Below, piece by piece: positions 1 through 6,058 of a stretch of DNA of 13,167 nucleotides; positions within the stretch are counted from its first letter, which is position 1, and the number at the start of each line of letters is the position of its first letter. Where the stretch lies: contig JALTLI010000140.1 in the NCBI GenBank assembly GCA_027005635.1, positions 1 through 13,167 on the forward strand, given 5' to 3'. A model generated the notes under the pieces. It was not told where the DNA came from, made no database searches, and saw nothing but the letters and a program-made list of their open reading frames with translations. The DNA comes from Alphaproteobacteria bacterium. Lineage in GTDB: Bacteria; Pseudomonadota; Alphaproteobacteria; UBA2136; JALTLI01. Made by a program: the position numbers and the translations under genes.

Positions 1-1588
1 TGGTGCAGAAGAAGATTTTAAAGGTATTATTGATCTTGTAACCATGAAAGCTATTATCTGGAATGATGAGACTATGGGTGCTGATTATGAAGTACAAGAT
101 ATTCCTGCTGAATTATTAGCTGGTGCAGAAGAAGCACGTAGCGAACTAATTGAAGCGGTAGTTGAACAAGATGATGCAGCAATGGAAGCTTACCTTGAAG
201 GTAATGAGCCAGATGAAGCAACGCTTAAAAAACTTATTCGTAAGGCAACACTTGATATGGCTATTTTCCCTGTTCTTTGTGGTACAGCGTTTAAAAACAA
301 AGGTGTTCAAACGCTTCTTGATTGTGTAATTGATTACTTACCAGCTCCTACTGAAGTTGCAGAAGCTAAACTTATTGCAACAGATAGTAAAACAGGTGAA
401 GAAATTAAACTTGAAATTTCTGATGAAGCACCAATGGCATCACTTGCATTTAAAATTGCAACAGATCCATTTGTTGGCCGTTTAACATTTATACGTGTTT
501 ATTCTGGGGTTATTTCTAGCGGTTCTTATGTTACAAATACTGTTACTGGTAAAAAAGAACGTATTGGTAGAATTGTTAAAATGCACGCTAATGACCGTGA
601 AGAAGTTCAAGAACTTCGTGCAGGTGAAATTGGTGCTGTTGTTGGTCTTAAAGATACAACAACTGGTGATACAATTGCAGCAGAAAAATCAACTGTAGTT
701 CTAGAAACAATTATTCCAATGGAACCTGTTATTTCTATGGCTATTGAACCTAAAACCAAAGATGCTCAAGAAAAAATGGCTCTTGCATTAGGTAAGTTAG
801 TTCAAGAAGATCCATCTTTCCGTGTAAATACAGATGAAGAATCTGGTCAAACTATTATTGCTGGTGTGGGTGAACTTCACTTAGATATTATGGTGGATAG
901 ATTACGCCGTGAATTTAAAGTTGATTGTTCAACTGGTGCGCCACAAGTTGCTTACCGTGAAACTATTAGCCAAGCTGCTGAATGTGAAGGTAAACACGTT
1001 AAGCAATCTGGTGGACGTGGTCAATACGGTCATGTTTGGGTTAAGTTTGAACCTAACGAACTTGGTGCAGGTTACGAATTTGTTAATAAAATCGTTGGTG
1101 GTGTTGTGCCACGTGAATATATTTCATCTGTTGATGCTGGTATTCAAGAAGCCCTTAAAAATGGTATGGTTGCAGGCTACCCTGTAGTAGATGTTAAAGC
1201 TACATTATATGATGGTAGTTACCACGATGTGGATTCATCTGAAATGGCATTTAAAATGGCAGGTATTTTAGCAGTGCGTAAGGCAGCAACTGCTTGTAAA
1301 GCAGTAGTTCTTGAACCTATCATGAATGTTGAAGTTTCAACTCCAGAAGATTACATGGGTGATGTTATTGGTGATCTTAGCTCTCGTCGTGGACAAGTTA
1401 AGGGAACAGAAGAGCGTTTCGGTACTAAAGTTATTAGTGCGACAGTACCACTTGCTAACATGTTTGGTTATGTTACTAATCTTCGCTCAATGTCTCAAGG
1501 ACGTGCTAACTTTACTATGGAATTTGCTCATTATGAACAAGCTCCTAATAATGTTGTAGCTGAGATTAAAGAAGGTAAGGTTGCGTAA
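1..1588 (+). CDS. fusA: Elongation factor G, 5'-truncated by window edge
   Basis: EF-G is the GTPase that moves tRNAs and mRNA through the ribosome after peptide bond formation; it also acts with RRF in ribosome recycling. The reading frame is open from base 2, upstream of the first internal ATG (44), so this is a partial gene: 528 codons plus TAA are visible. About 170 N-terminal residues with the P-loop and switch regions lie outside. The frame enters at the G' subdomain (GAEEDFKGIIDLV), then shows domain II (PFVGRLTFIRVYSG), domain III (EDPSFRVNTDEESGQTIIAG), domain IV (GGRGQYGHVWVKFEP) and domain V (MSQGRANFTMEFAHYEQAP). No frameshift or missing core motif is seen. An intrinsic terminator follows directly, so it is not co-transcribed with rpsJ. 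tuf does not follow it. Confidence 0.98.
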   Translation, partial: GAEEDFKGIIDLVTMKAIIWNDETMGADYEVQDIPAELLAGAEEARSELIEAVVEQDDAAMEAYLEGNEPDEATLKKLIRKATLDMAIFPVLCGTAFKNKGVQTLLDCVIDYLPAPTEVAEAKLIATDSKTGEEIKLEISDEAPMASLAFKIATDPFVGRLTFIRVYSGVISSGSYVTNTVTGKKERIGRIVKMHANDREEVQELRAGEIGAVVGLKDTTTGDTIAAEKSTVVLETIIPMEPVISMAIEPKTKDAQEKMALALGKLVQEDPSFRVNTDEESGQTIIAGVGELHLDIMVDRLRREFKVDCSTGAPQVAYRETISQAAECEGKHVKQSGGRGQYGHVWVKFEPNELGAGYEFVNKIVGGVVPREYISSVDAGIQEALKNGMVAGYPVVDVKATLYDGSYHDVDSSEMAFKMAGILAVRKAATACKAVVLEPIMNVEVSTPEDYMGDVIGDLSSRRGQVKGTEERFGTKVISATVPLANMFGYVTNLRSMSQGRANFTMEFAHYEQAPNNVVAEIKEGKVA

Positions 1589-1612
1589 CTGTTACTTTCT
1601 GAATTGCTAAAT

Positions 1613-1640
1613 AAAAAAGGAGTTTAATAACTCCTTTTTT
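1613..1640 (+). terminator. Intrinsic terminator of fusA
   Basis: A perfect 12-bp stem (AAAAAAGGAGTT, 1613-1624, with AACTCCTTTTTT, 1629-1640) closes a TAAT loop. The 3' arm itself supplies the T-run. It begins 24 nt after the fusA stop. The A-rich 5' arm makes it potentially bidirectional, but no minus-strand gene is present to use it. Confidence 0.9.
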
Positions 1641-1650
1641 ATTTTAATAC

Positions 1651-1715
1651 TGTCATCTCGGGATCAACCTTTCTCCAATTTTTAATTGGTAAGAAGGGGT
1701 AGATACCCATGATCT
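1651..1715. repeat. Dispersed repeat A, copy 1
   Basis: This stretch is an imperfect copy of 11543-11620. Shared landmarks in order are TGTCATCTCGG at the start, CAA.CTTTCTC, a hairpin whose arms end in AATT, a GAA-rich stretch and TGATCT at the end. In this copy the hairpin is CCAATT-TTT-AATTGG (1675-1689), followed by GGGTA-GA-TACCC (1697-1708). It starts 10 nt after the fusA terminator. I recall similar TGTCAT-starting palindromic intergenic repeats in other bacterial genomes but cannot verify a family here. Confidence 0.6.
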
Positions 1716-1790
1716 GTTAAAATTAAGATATTATCTCAATTCTACATCTTTTAAATATTATTTTGTTTGAGTAAATTTTATTTTTTATTC

Positions 1791-2036
1791 GTAAAGCCTA
1801 GGCTTTACTGCTTAATGCTTTGGCATTGGCGTAAAAACTTCGTTTTTATACTTAAGGGGAATATGTTGATTCGCTACGCTCTTCCTACGGGCGTTTCCCT
1901 GCGGTCAACGTCTGCGTCGCAAGCTTCTGCCCCCTTAAAAATCCCCCTTATAATTTAATTGATTCGTAAAAAATCTTTGATTTTTTTCAAGCCAACCAAG
2001 GGGAAGCCCCTTGGATCCTCTCCGCCCACTTGGCGG
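1791..2036. repeat. Array of short palindromes in fusA-rpsJ spacer
   Basis: Seven palindromes or hairpins follow one another: an 18-bp perfect palindrome around CCTAGG (1791-1808); AATGC/GCATT (1814-1827); TAAAAAC-TTC-GTTTTTA (1832-1848); TTAAGGGG/CCCCTTAA enclosing a GC-rich island (1852-1938); AAAAAATC-TTT-GATTTTTT (1968-1986); CCAAGGGG-AAG-CCCCTTGG (1996-2014); CCGCC/GGCGG (2022-2036). ATTCGTAAA precedes or opens two of them (1787, 1962), and TTGATTCG occurs twice (1866, 1959). Base composition of the island differs sharply from the AT-rich surroundings. It looks like an accumulation of small non-autonomous repeats, not a gene. Confidence 0.6.
1852..1938. mobile_element. Possible MITE-like unit: GC-rich island with 8-bp inverted ends
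   Basis: TTAAGGGG (1852-1859) and CCCCTTAA (1931-1938) form perfect 8-bp inverted ends around about 70 bp that is much more GC-rich than the flanks. Inside, imperfect inverted arms recur: TTCGCTACGC near the left against GCGTCGCAA near the right, and CCTACGGG against CCCTGCGG in the middle. CCCCCTTA is directly repeated at the right end. No transposase and no clear target duplication are visible, so mobility is an inference from shape alone. Confidence 0.35.
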
Positions 2037-2046
2037 TTATTACTTA
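1991..2046. repeat. Dispersed repeat B, copy 1
   Basis: This copy shares an ordered set of blocks with 11693-11760: GCCAAC, a variable G/C-rich hairpin, TTGGAT, CTCCGC, then TGGCG.TTATT.CTTA. Here the variable hairpin is an 8-bp stem (CCAAGGGG/CCCCTTGG, loop AAG). The second half contains CCGCC/GGCGG. It sits about 70 bp upstream of the predicted rpsJ promoter. Confidence 0.55.
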
Positions 2047-2118
2047 TGCCAGATTAGTATTCATGTTAATCATATTTTCATTAATTTAACTTATTTTTAA
2101 TAAAATACAGTTTAGCTC

Positions 2119-2147
2119 TTGACATTCCACTCAAAAAAGCATAAACA
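2119..2147 (+). promoter_or_regulatory. Candidate sigma-70 promoter of the S10 operon
   Basis: TTGACA (2119-2124) is a consensus -35. A 17-nt spacer leads to TAAACA (2142-2147), a weak -10 that shares only three of six bases with TATAAT. The roughly 60 bp upstream are very A/T-rich and could serve as an UP element. The predicted start near 2154 lies just before a CCTTAA-GAAA-TTAAGG hairpin (2157-2172), which would cap the transcript's 5' end. It is the best promoter-like match I found between the fusA terminator and rpsJ. Confidence 0.5.
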
Positions 2148-2193
2148 ACACTCGTACCTTAAGAAATTAAGGCATATTAAAAGGATTTTATCC

Positions 2194-2253
2194 ATGCAAC
2201 AGGGAGAAAGTTGCGAAATAGGTTGGCACAAAATACTAGAGTGCAATTTTTAG
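2194..2253 (+). CDS. Possible 19-codon leader ORF ahead of rpsJ
   Basis: ATG at 2194 is preceded by AAGGA (2181-2185) at 8-nt spacing and opens a short frame, MQQGESCEIGWHKILECNF, ending in TAG at 2251-2253. It starts about 40 nt after the predicted transcription start. Its stop codon sits in the 5' arm of a TTTAGG-TAAA-CCTAAA hairpin (2249-2264), and a terminator-like hairpin follows at 2288-2307. The placement fits a leader peptide coupled to attenuation. The peptide is not rich in any single amino acid, and a short frame like this can occur by chance, so this stays tentative. Confidence 0.3.
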   Translation: MQQGESCEIGWHKILECNF

Positions 2254-2318
2254 GTAAACCTAAACAAAAAACCAAAATTTCGAATCTTCCTCAGCAGTTT
2301 GCGAGGATTTTGTTTATT
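2249..2318 (+). promoter_or_regulatory. Hairpin pair in the S10 leader, possible attenuator
   Basis: TTTAGG-TAAA-CCTAAA (2249-2264) is followed by a second hairpin, TCCTC (2288-2292) with GAGGA (2303-2307), extended by an inner GC/GC pair (2294-2295 with 2301-2302). A T-rich run (TTTTGTTTATTT, 2308-2319) comes next. The second hairpin with its T-run resembles a weak intrinsic terminator about 200 nt ahead of rpsJ. S10 operons of other bacteria are controlled through leader RNA, for example by L4 in Escherichia coli. No match to that structure is claimed. Confidence 0.35.
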
Positions 2319-2493
2319 TAAAGTGCAGTTTTATCTGGTGCAAATAAATAAGGCTTAGTTTTAGGGCTATTATTTATAAGCAGAGAAAGAAACGGTAACT
2401 AAATAAATGTTTTAACAAGGAGCCAAGGCACAAATAAGTTAACCGATGTAGGGTTTAAACTGAAAATGTTTAAATAATGCTATAAAAGGTAAA

Positions 2494-2510
2494 CTGTGGA
2501 TGCTCCGCAG
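2494..2510 (+). promoter_or_regulatory. Hairpin just upstream of the rpsJ start
   Basis: CTGTGGA (2494-2500) pairs fully with TCCGCAG (2504-2510), with one G-U pair and a TGC triloop. An in-frame ATG at 2500 lies within this hairpin. The proper rpsJ ATG at 2524 is 13 nt downstream with only a weak purine-rich AGAGAAAG in front. AAAAGG (2484-2489) is a better Shine-Dalgarno candidate for the ATG at 2500. The hairpin may therefore affect which start is used. Confidence 0.45.
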
Positions 2511-2523
2511 AGAAAGAAAAGTT

Positions 2524-2838
2524 ATGTCAGAAGTAACACAAAATATCAAAATTCGCTTAAAGGCGTATGATCACCGTGCGATTGATAAATCTACTATGGA
2601 AATTGTAGATACAGCAAAACGCACAGGCGCAAAAGTGCTTGGTCCTATTCCTTTACCAACAAATATTAATAAGTATTGTGTATTGCGTAGTCCTCACGTT
2701 AATAAAAAATCACGTGAACAATTTGAAATTCGTACTCACAAGCGCTTTTTAGAAATTATTGAACCAACTCCACAAACAATTGATGCTCTTATGAAGATCG
2801 ATTTAGGTGCTGGCGTTGATGTTCAAATTAAGTTGTAG
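2524..2838 (+). CDS. rpsJ: 30S ribosomal protein S10
   Basis: S10 binds the 3' domain of 16S rRNA in the 30S head; as NusE it also joins the antitermination complex with NusB. The 104-residue product shows KIRLKAYDHRAIDKST, the conserved loop GPIPLPT, SPHVNKKSREQFEIRTHKR and the C-terminal DLGAGVDVQIKL, which is full family length. I chose ATG 2524 because S10 proteins start close to this point; an in-frame ATG at 2500 would add eight basic residues not usual in the family. It is the first gene of the cluster, 9 nt before rplC. Its TAG stop overlaps the rplC Shine-Dalgarno sequence. Confidence 0.96.
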   Translation: MSEVTQNIKIRLKAYDHRAIDKSTMEIVDTAKRTGAKVLGPIPLPTNINKYCVLRSPHVNKKSREQFEIRTHKRFLEIIEPTPQTIDALMKIDLGAGVDVQIKL

Positions 2839-2847
2839 GAGGTAATC

Positions 2848-3504
2848 ATGAAAAGAAGCGGATTACTTGCTAAAAAAGTAGGAATGACACGTGTTTTTGA
2901 TGAAAACGGTCGTCATATACCTGTAACAGTTCTTGAAGTTGAGAATTGTCAGGTTACACAGAAAAAAACAACTGAATCAGATGGCTATAATGCTGTTCAA
3001 ATTGGTATGGGTAACAAAAAAGCTAGCCGGGTAACTAAGTCTTTGGCTGGTCATTTTGCAAAGGCAAAAGTAGAGCCTAAACAATACCTAGCTGAATTTA
3101 GAGTTGATGAAGAAAACCTAATGGAAGCTGGTACAGAACTTAAAGTTGATACTTTTAGTGAAGGTCAATGGGTAGATGTTACTGGTGTTACTGTTGGTAA
3201 AGGTTTTGCTGGTGCTATGAAGCGTCATAATTTTGGTGGTTTACGTGCTACTCACGGTGTATCAATTTCTCACCGTTCACATGGTTCTACTGGTCAATGT
3301 CAAGATCCTGGTCGTGTGTTTAAAAACAAAAAAATGGCTGGTCATATGGGGGCTCGTCAACGTACAATGCAAAACTTAAAAGTTGTAAGTATTGATTTGG
3401 AAAATAATTTAATTTTGGTTAAAGGTGCTGTTCCTGGATCTAAAAACTCTGTAGTAAGTGTTTTTGATGCAGTTAAAAAACCAGCTCCTAAGCCAGCTCA
3501 GTAA
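2848..3504 (+). CDS. rplC: 50S ribosomal protein L3
   Basis: L3 is an early 50S assembly protein whose long loop reaches toward the peptidyl transferase centre. The 218-residue product carries GLLAKKVGMTRVF at the start and the loop THGVSISHRSHGSTGQCQDPG; Gln150 in it is at the site that PrmB methylates in E. coli. FKNKKMAGHMGARQRT follows. The last residues (KKPAPKPAQ) form a short Pro/Lys tail beyond the conserved fold. A textbook AGGAGGT (2837-2843) sits 4 nt before ATG and overlaps the rpsJ stop, so translation of the two is probably coupled. rplD follows after 12 nt. Confidence 0.98.
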   Translation: MKRSGLLAKKVGMTRVFDENGRHIPVTVLEVENCQVTQKKTTESDGYNAVQIGMGNKKASRVTKSLAGHFAKAKVEPKQYLAEFRVDEENLMEAGTELKVDTFSEGQWVDVTGVTVGKGFAGAMKRHNFGGLRATHGVSISHRSHGSTGQCQDPGRVFKNKKMAGHMGARQRTMQNLKVVSIDLENNLILVKGAVPGSKNSVVSVFDAVKKPAPKPAQ

Positions 3505-3516
3505 GGGGAAATAAAA

Positions 3517-4203
3517 ATGGATATCATTAATTTAGATGGTAAGAAAACAGGTACCGCTGATTTACCTAGTGTTTTCACTTCTGAAGTGCGTAAGGATTTG
3601 TTACACCGTGCAGTAATGTACCAACAAAGCAAAATGCAACAAGGTACACATGATGTTAAAAATCGTGGTGAAGTTAAATTAACTAAAACAAAGTGCTATG
3701 CACAAAAAGGTACGGGTAATGCTAGGCATGGCGCAAGAAGTGTAAACTTATTCCGTGGTGGTGGTGCTGCTTTTGGCCCAACTCCTCGTACTCATAACAT
3801 AAGTATGCCTAAAAAAGTGCGTAAACTTGCAGTAAGTACAGCTCTTTCTTCTAAAGTAGTTGAAAAAGATTTAATTATTATTGAAAGTGCAAAAACTAAA
3901 ACACATAAAACTAAAGATTTAGTAGCTAAGCTTGCTAAACTGAATGTTAAAAGTGCTTTATTTATCGTGGATTCAATGGAAGAAAACTTTGACCGTGCAG
4001 TTGGTAATATCCCTCATATGAAGGTTGTTCCAACAGAAGGTGCAAATGTTTACGATATTCTACGTGCAGAAAAATTAATTGTTACGCAACAAGCTTTAAC
4101 AATGTTGCAAGCTCGTTTAACTGGTGAAGAAGTTGAAGTTAAAAAAACTCCAGCTAAAAAAACTCCGGCTAAAAAAGCACCTGCTAAAAAGGAGACTAAA
4201 TAA
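3517..4203 (+). CDS. rplD: 50S ribosomal protein L4 with repeat-rich C-terminal tail
   Basis: L4 binds 23S rRNA domain I and lines the exit tunnel with an extended loop. In E. coli it also represses its own operon. The 228-residue product has the tunnel-loop region QKGTGNARHGARSVNLFRGGGAAFGPTPR (about 67-95) and the globular parts around it. Usual L4 length is about 200-210 residues. The excess lies at the C-terminus: from residue 209 a KKTPA/KKTPA/KKAPA tandem, encoded by three 15-bp repeats (4141-4185), then KKETK. Such a Lys/Pro/Ala tail resembles histone H1-like segments and probably adds nonspecific RNA affinity (inference). It overlaps rplW by one base (TAATG). Confidence 0.97.
   Translation: MDIINLDGKKTGTADLPSVFTSEVRKDLLHRAVMYQQSKMQQGTHDVKNRGEVKLTKTKCYAQKGTGNARHGARSVNLFRGGGAAFGPTPRTHNISMPKKVRKLAVSTALSSKVVEKDLIIIESAKTKTHKTKDLVAKLAKLNVKSALFIVDSMEENFDRAVGNIPHMKVVPTEGANVYDILRAEKLIVTQQALTMLQARLTGEEVEVKKTPAKKTPAKKAPAKKETK
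4141..4185 (+). repeat. Three 15-bp tandem repeats inside rplD
   Basis: Units 4141-4155, 4156-4170 and 4171-4185 each encode K-K-T/A-P-A. Units one and two differ at a single third-codon base (CCA versus CCG); unit three has drifted further (GCACCT for ACTCCA). The runs of six A make slippage likely. The frame is kept to the end of the gene. Confidence 0.85.
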
Positions 4204-4514
4204 TGGCTACTAAAGCACAAGCAACTGAACGTACATACAATGTTCTTGTACGTCCAATCGTAACAGAAAAATCTACTCAGGTTGCAGAACACAACGTTAC
4301 TACTTTTGAAGTAGCAAGTGATGCAACTAAAACAGAAATTCGCAACGCAATCGAAACACTTTATAAAGTGCAAGTTAATAAGGTGAATACTTTGGTTCGT
4401 AAGGGTAAAAACAGAGGACGTGCTGGTGGGGTTGTAGGACGCCGCAGTGATATGAAACTCGCATACGTTAGCCTAAAAGAAGGTAACAGTATCGATATTT
4501 CAGCAGGTCTGTAA
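4203..4514 (+). CDS. rplW: 50S ribosomal protein L23
   Basis: L23 sits at the exit of the peptide tunnel and is the docking site for trigger factor and SRP. The 103-residue product shows the family core: VLVRPIVTEKST near the start, FEVASDATKTEIRNAIETLYKVQVNKVNT in the middle and the basic RKGKNRGRAGGVVGRRSDMKLAYVSLKEG, which corresponds to the rRNA-binding part. Length is normal. The start codon shares its A with the rplD stop (TAATG), a form of translational coupling. rplB follows after 23 nt. Confidence 0.97.
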   Translation: MATKAQATERTYNVLVRPIVTEKSTQVAEHNVTTFEVASDATKTEIRNAIETLYKVQVNKVNTLVRKGKNRGRAGGVVGRRSDMKLAYVSLKEGNSIDISAGL

Positions 4515-4537
4515 GTAAAAAGTTTGGAGAAAAATAA

Positions 4538-5368
4538 ATGGCTTTAATTAACTATAAACCAACTTCCCCAGGTCGTCGTTCACTTGTATCTATTGATAGA
4601 AGCGAACTTTCAAAAGACGGTCCAGAGAAGAGCTTACTACGCCCACTAAAAAGAACTGGTGGACGTAATAACACAGGTCGTATTACAACCCGTCACATTG
4701 GTGGTGGACACAAGCGTAAATATCGTATAATTGATTTTAAACGCAATAAATGGGATATGGAAGCAACTGTTGAACGTTTGGAATATGATCCAAACCGTAC
4801 AGCTTTTATTGCACTAATTCGTTACACAGATGGTGAAGTAGCATATATTATTGCACCACAGCGTATCAAAGAAGGTGATAAAATTATTGCTGGTCAAAAA
4901 GTAGATATACTTCCTGGTAATGCAATGCCACTAAAAAGTATTCCAATTGGTACAATTATTCATAATGTTGAATTGAAACCAGGCAGAGGTGCTCAAATGG
5001 CACGTAGTGCTGGAGGTTACGCTCAAGTAGCTGGTAAAGATGGTGCTTATGCTCAAATTAAGTTAGCATCAGGAGAACTTCGTTTAGTTCATGAAAGTTG
5101 TATGGCAACAATTGGTACTGTTTCTAACCAAGATCATTCAAACACTAAAATCGGTAAAGCTGGTCGTAAACGTTGGATGGGTGTTAAGCCTACCGTTCGT
5201 GGTGTAGTAATGAACCCAGTAGATCACCCACACGGTGGTGGTGAAGGTAAAACTAGTGGTGGTCGTCATCCAGTTTCACCTTGGGGTAAACCAACTAAGG
5301 GTGCTCGTACTCGTAAGAAGGCTAAACCTTCTAACAGCATGATAATCCGCCGTAGATACAAGAAATAA
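4538..5368 (+). CDS. rplB: 50S ribosomal protein L2
   Basis: L2 is a primary 23S rRNA binder needed for subunit joining and for peptidyl transferase assembly. The 276-residue product is full length. It shows the OB-like N-terminal domain (GRITTRHIGGGHKRKYRIIDF), the SH3-like central domain (SAGGYAQVAGKDGAYAQIKL) and the conserved loop MNPVDHPHGGGEGKTSGGRHP. In that loop His230 corresponds to the E. coli His229 implicated in peptidyl transfer. The basic tail TRKKAKPSNSMIIRRRYKK ends the protein. GGAG (4526-4529) serves ATG 4538. rpsS follows after 14 nt. Confidence 0.98.
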   Translation: MALINYKPTSPGRRSLVSIDRSELSKDGPEKSLLRPLKRTGGRNNTGRITTRHIGGGHKRKYRIIDFKRNKWDMEATVERLEYDPNRTAFIALIRYTDGEVAYIIAPQRIKEGDKIIAGQKVDILPGNAMPLKSIPIGTIIHNVELKPGRGAQMARSAGGYAQVAGKDGAYAQIKLASGELRLVHESCMATIGTVSNQDHSNTKIGKAGRKRWMGVKPTVRGVVMNPVDHPHGGGEGKTSGGRHPVSPWGKPTKGARTRKKAKPSNSMIIRRRYKK

Positions 5369-5382
5369 GGAGAGGTAAATAA

Positions 5383-5658
5383 ATGCCACGTTCAGTTAAA
5401 AAAGGACCATTCGTTGATCATCACCTTATGTCTAAGGTAGAAAAAGCTGCGAATGAAACACGTAAACAAGTGATAAAAACTTGGTCACGTAGAAGCACAA
5501 TTATGCCAGAATTTGTAGGAACTACATTTGCTGTGCATAACGGACATAAATTTGTACCAGTTTTGGTAACCGATAATATGGTTGGCCACAAACTTGGTGA
5601 ATTTGCACCAACTCGTACTTATTACGGTTATGGCGCAGATAAAAAAGCTAGTAAATAG
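5383..5658 (+). CDS. rpsS: 30S ribosomal protein S19
   Basis: S19 lies in the 30S head with S13 and contacts the A-site side and the intersubunit bridge to the large subunit. The 91-residue product begins MPRSVKKGPFVDHHLMSKVEKA and contains KTWSRRSTIMPEFVGTTFAVHNG and GHKLGEFAPTRTYYGYGADKK, matching the family over its full length. A purine-rich AAGGAGAGG precedes the ATG. The TAG stop is 9 nt before rplV. Confidence 0.98.
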   Translation: MPRSVKKGPFVDHHLMSKVEKAANETRKQVIKTWSRRSTIMPEFVGTTFAVHNGHKFVPVLVTDNMVGHKLGEFAPTRTYYGYGADKKASK

Positions 5659-5667
5659 GGAGTTATT

Positions 5668-6057
5668 ATGTCAAAGCAAAAACAAGCTAGAAGATTAGCA
5701 GATAACGAAGCTCAGGCTAAGTTAATGTCTATTAAAGGTAGCGCCCAGAAAGCTCGCCTAGTTATGGATTTAATTAGAGGTAAACATGTTGAAGATGCTT
5801 TAAGTGAACTTACTTTTTGCCGTAAAGGTGCAGCAACAGAAGTTAAAGCACTGCTTGAATCAGCTATCGCTAATGCAGAAAATAACCACAACTTAAATGT
5901 TGATAACTTAATTGTTAAGAATGCAGTTGCAGATAAAAGTATCGTTCTTAAACGTTTTAGAGCTCGTGCTCGCGGACGTGCAGCGAAAATTTTAAAGCCG
6001 CGTTGCCACATGACAATTGTTGTTGCCGAACAAACAAATGAAGAAGGAGCTGCATAA
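5668..6057 (+). CDS. rplV: 50S ribosomal protein L22
   Basis: L22 touches all 23S rRNA domains, and its beta-hairpin lines the exit tunnel next to L4; changes there give macrolide resistance in other species. The 129-residue product shows SIKGSAQKARLVMDLIRGKHVEDAL and the hairpin region VLKRFRARARGRAAKILKPRCHMTIVVAE. It is about 20 residues longer than E. coli L22, mostly as an N-terminal lead, MSKQKQARRLADNEAQAK. GGAG (5659-5662) precedes ATG. One base separates it from rpsC, whose Shine-Dalgarno AAGGAG (6044-6049) lies inside this gene. Confidence 0.97.
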   Translation: MSKQKQARRLADNEAQAKLMSIKGSAQKARLVMDLIRGKHVEDALSELTFCRKGAATEVKALLESAIANAENNHNLNVDNLIVKNAVADKSIVLKRFRARARGRAAKILKPRCHMTIVVAEQTNEEGAA

Positions 6058-6058
6058 T

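Noticed and set aside
1767..1958. 63-codon + strand frame across the palindrome array
   Set aside because: It runs through hairpins and the GC-rich island, has no ribosome site, and its translation is low-complexity of the kind often produced from repeats. It is not a gene.
2262..2300. TTCGAATC resembling a tRNA T-loop at 2279-2286
   Set aside because: The flanking bases do not form a T-stem, and no acceptor or anticodon arm can be drawn around it.
1641..2523. CRISPR array or phage/plasmid genes in the large spacers
   Set aside because: The repeats differ in sequence and length, have no regular spacers, and no cas, integrase or transposase reading frame is present.
4050..4373. 107-codon minus-strand frame over the rplD/rplW junction
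   Set aside because: It is a shadow of two well-supported genes, with Phe/Leu-rich composition that mirrors their Lys codons.
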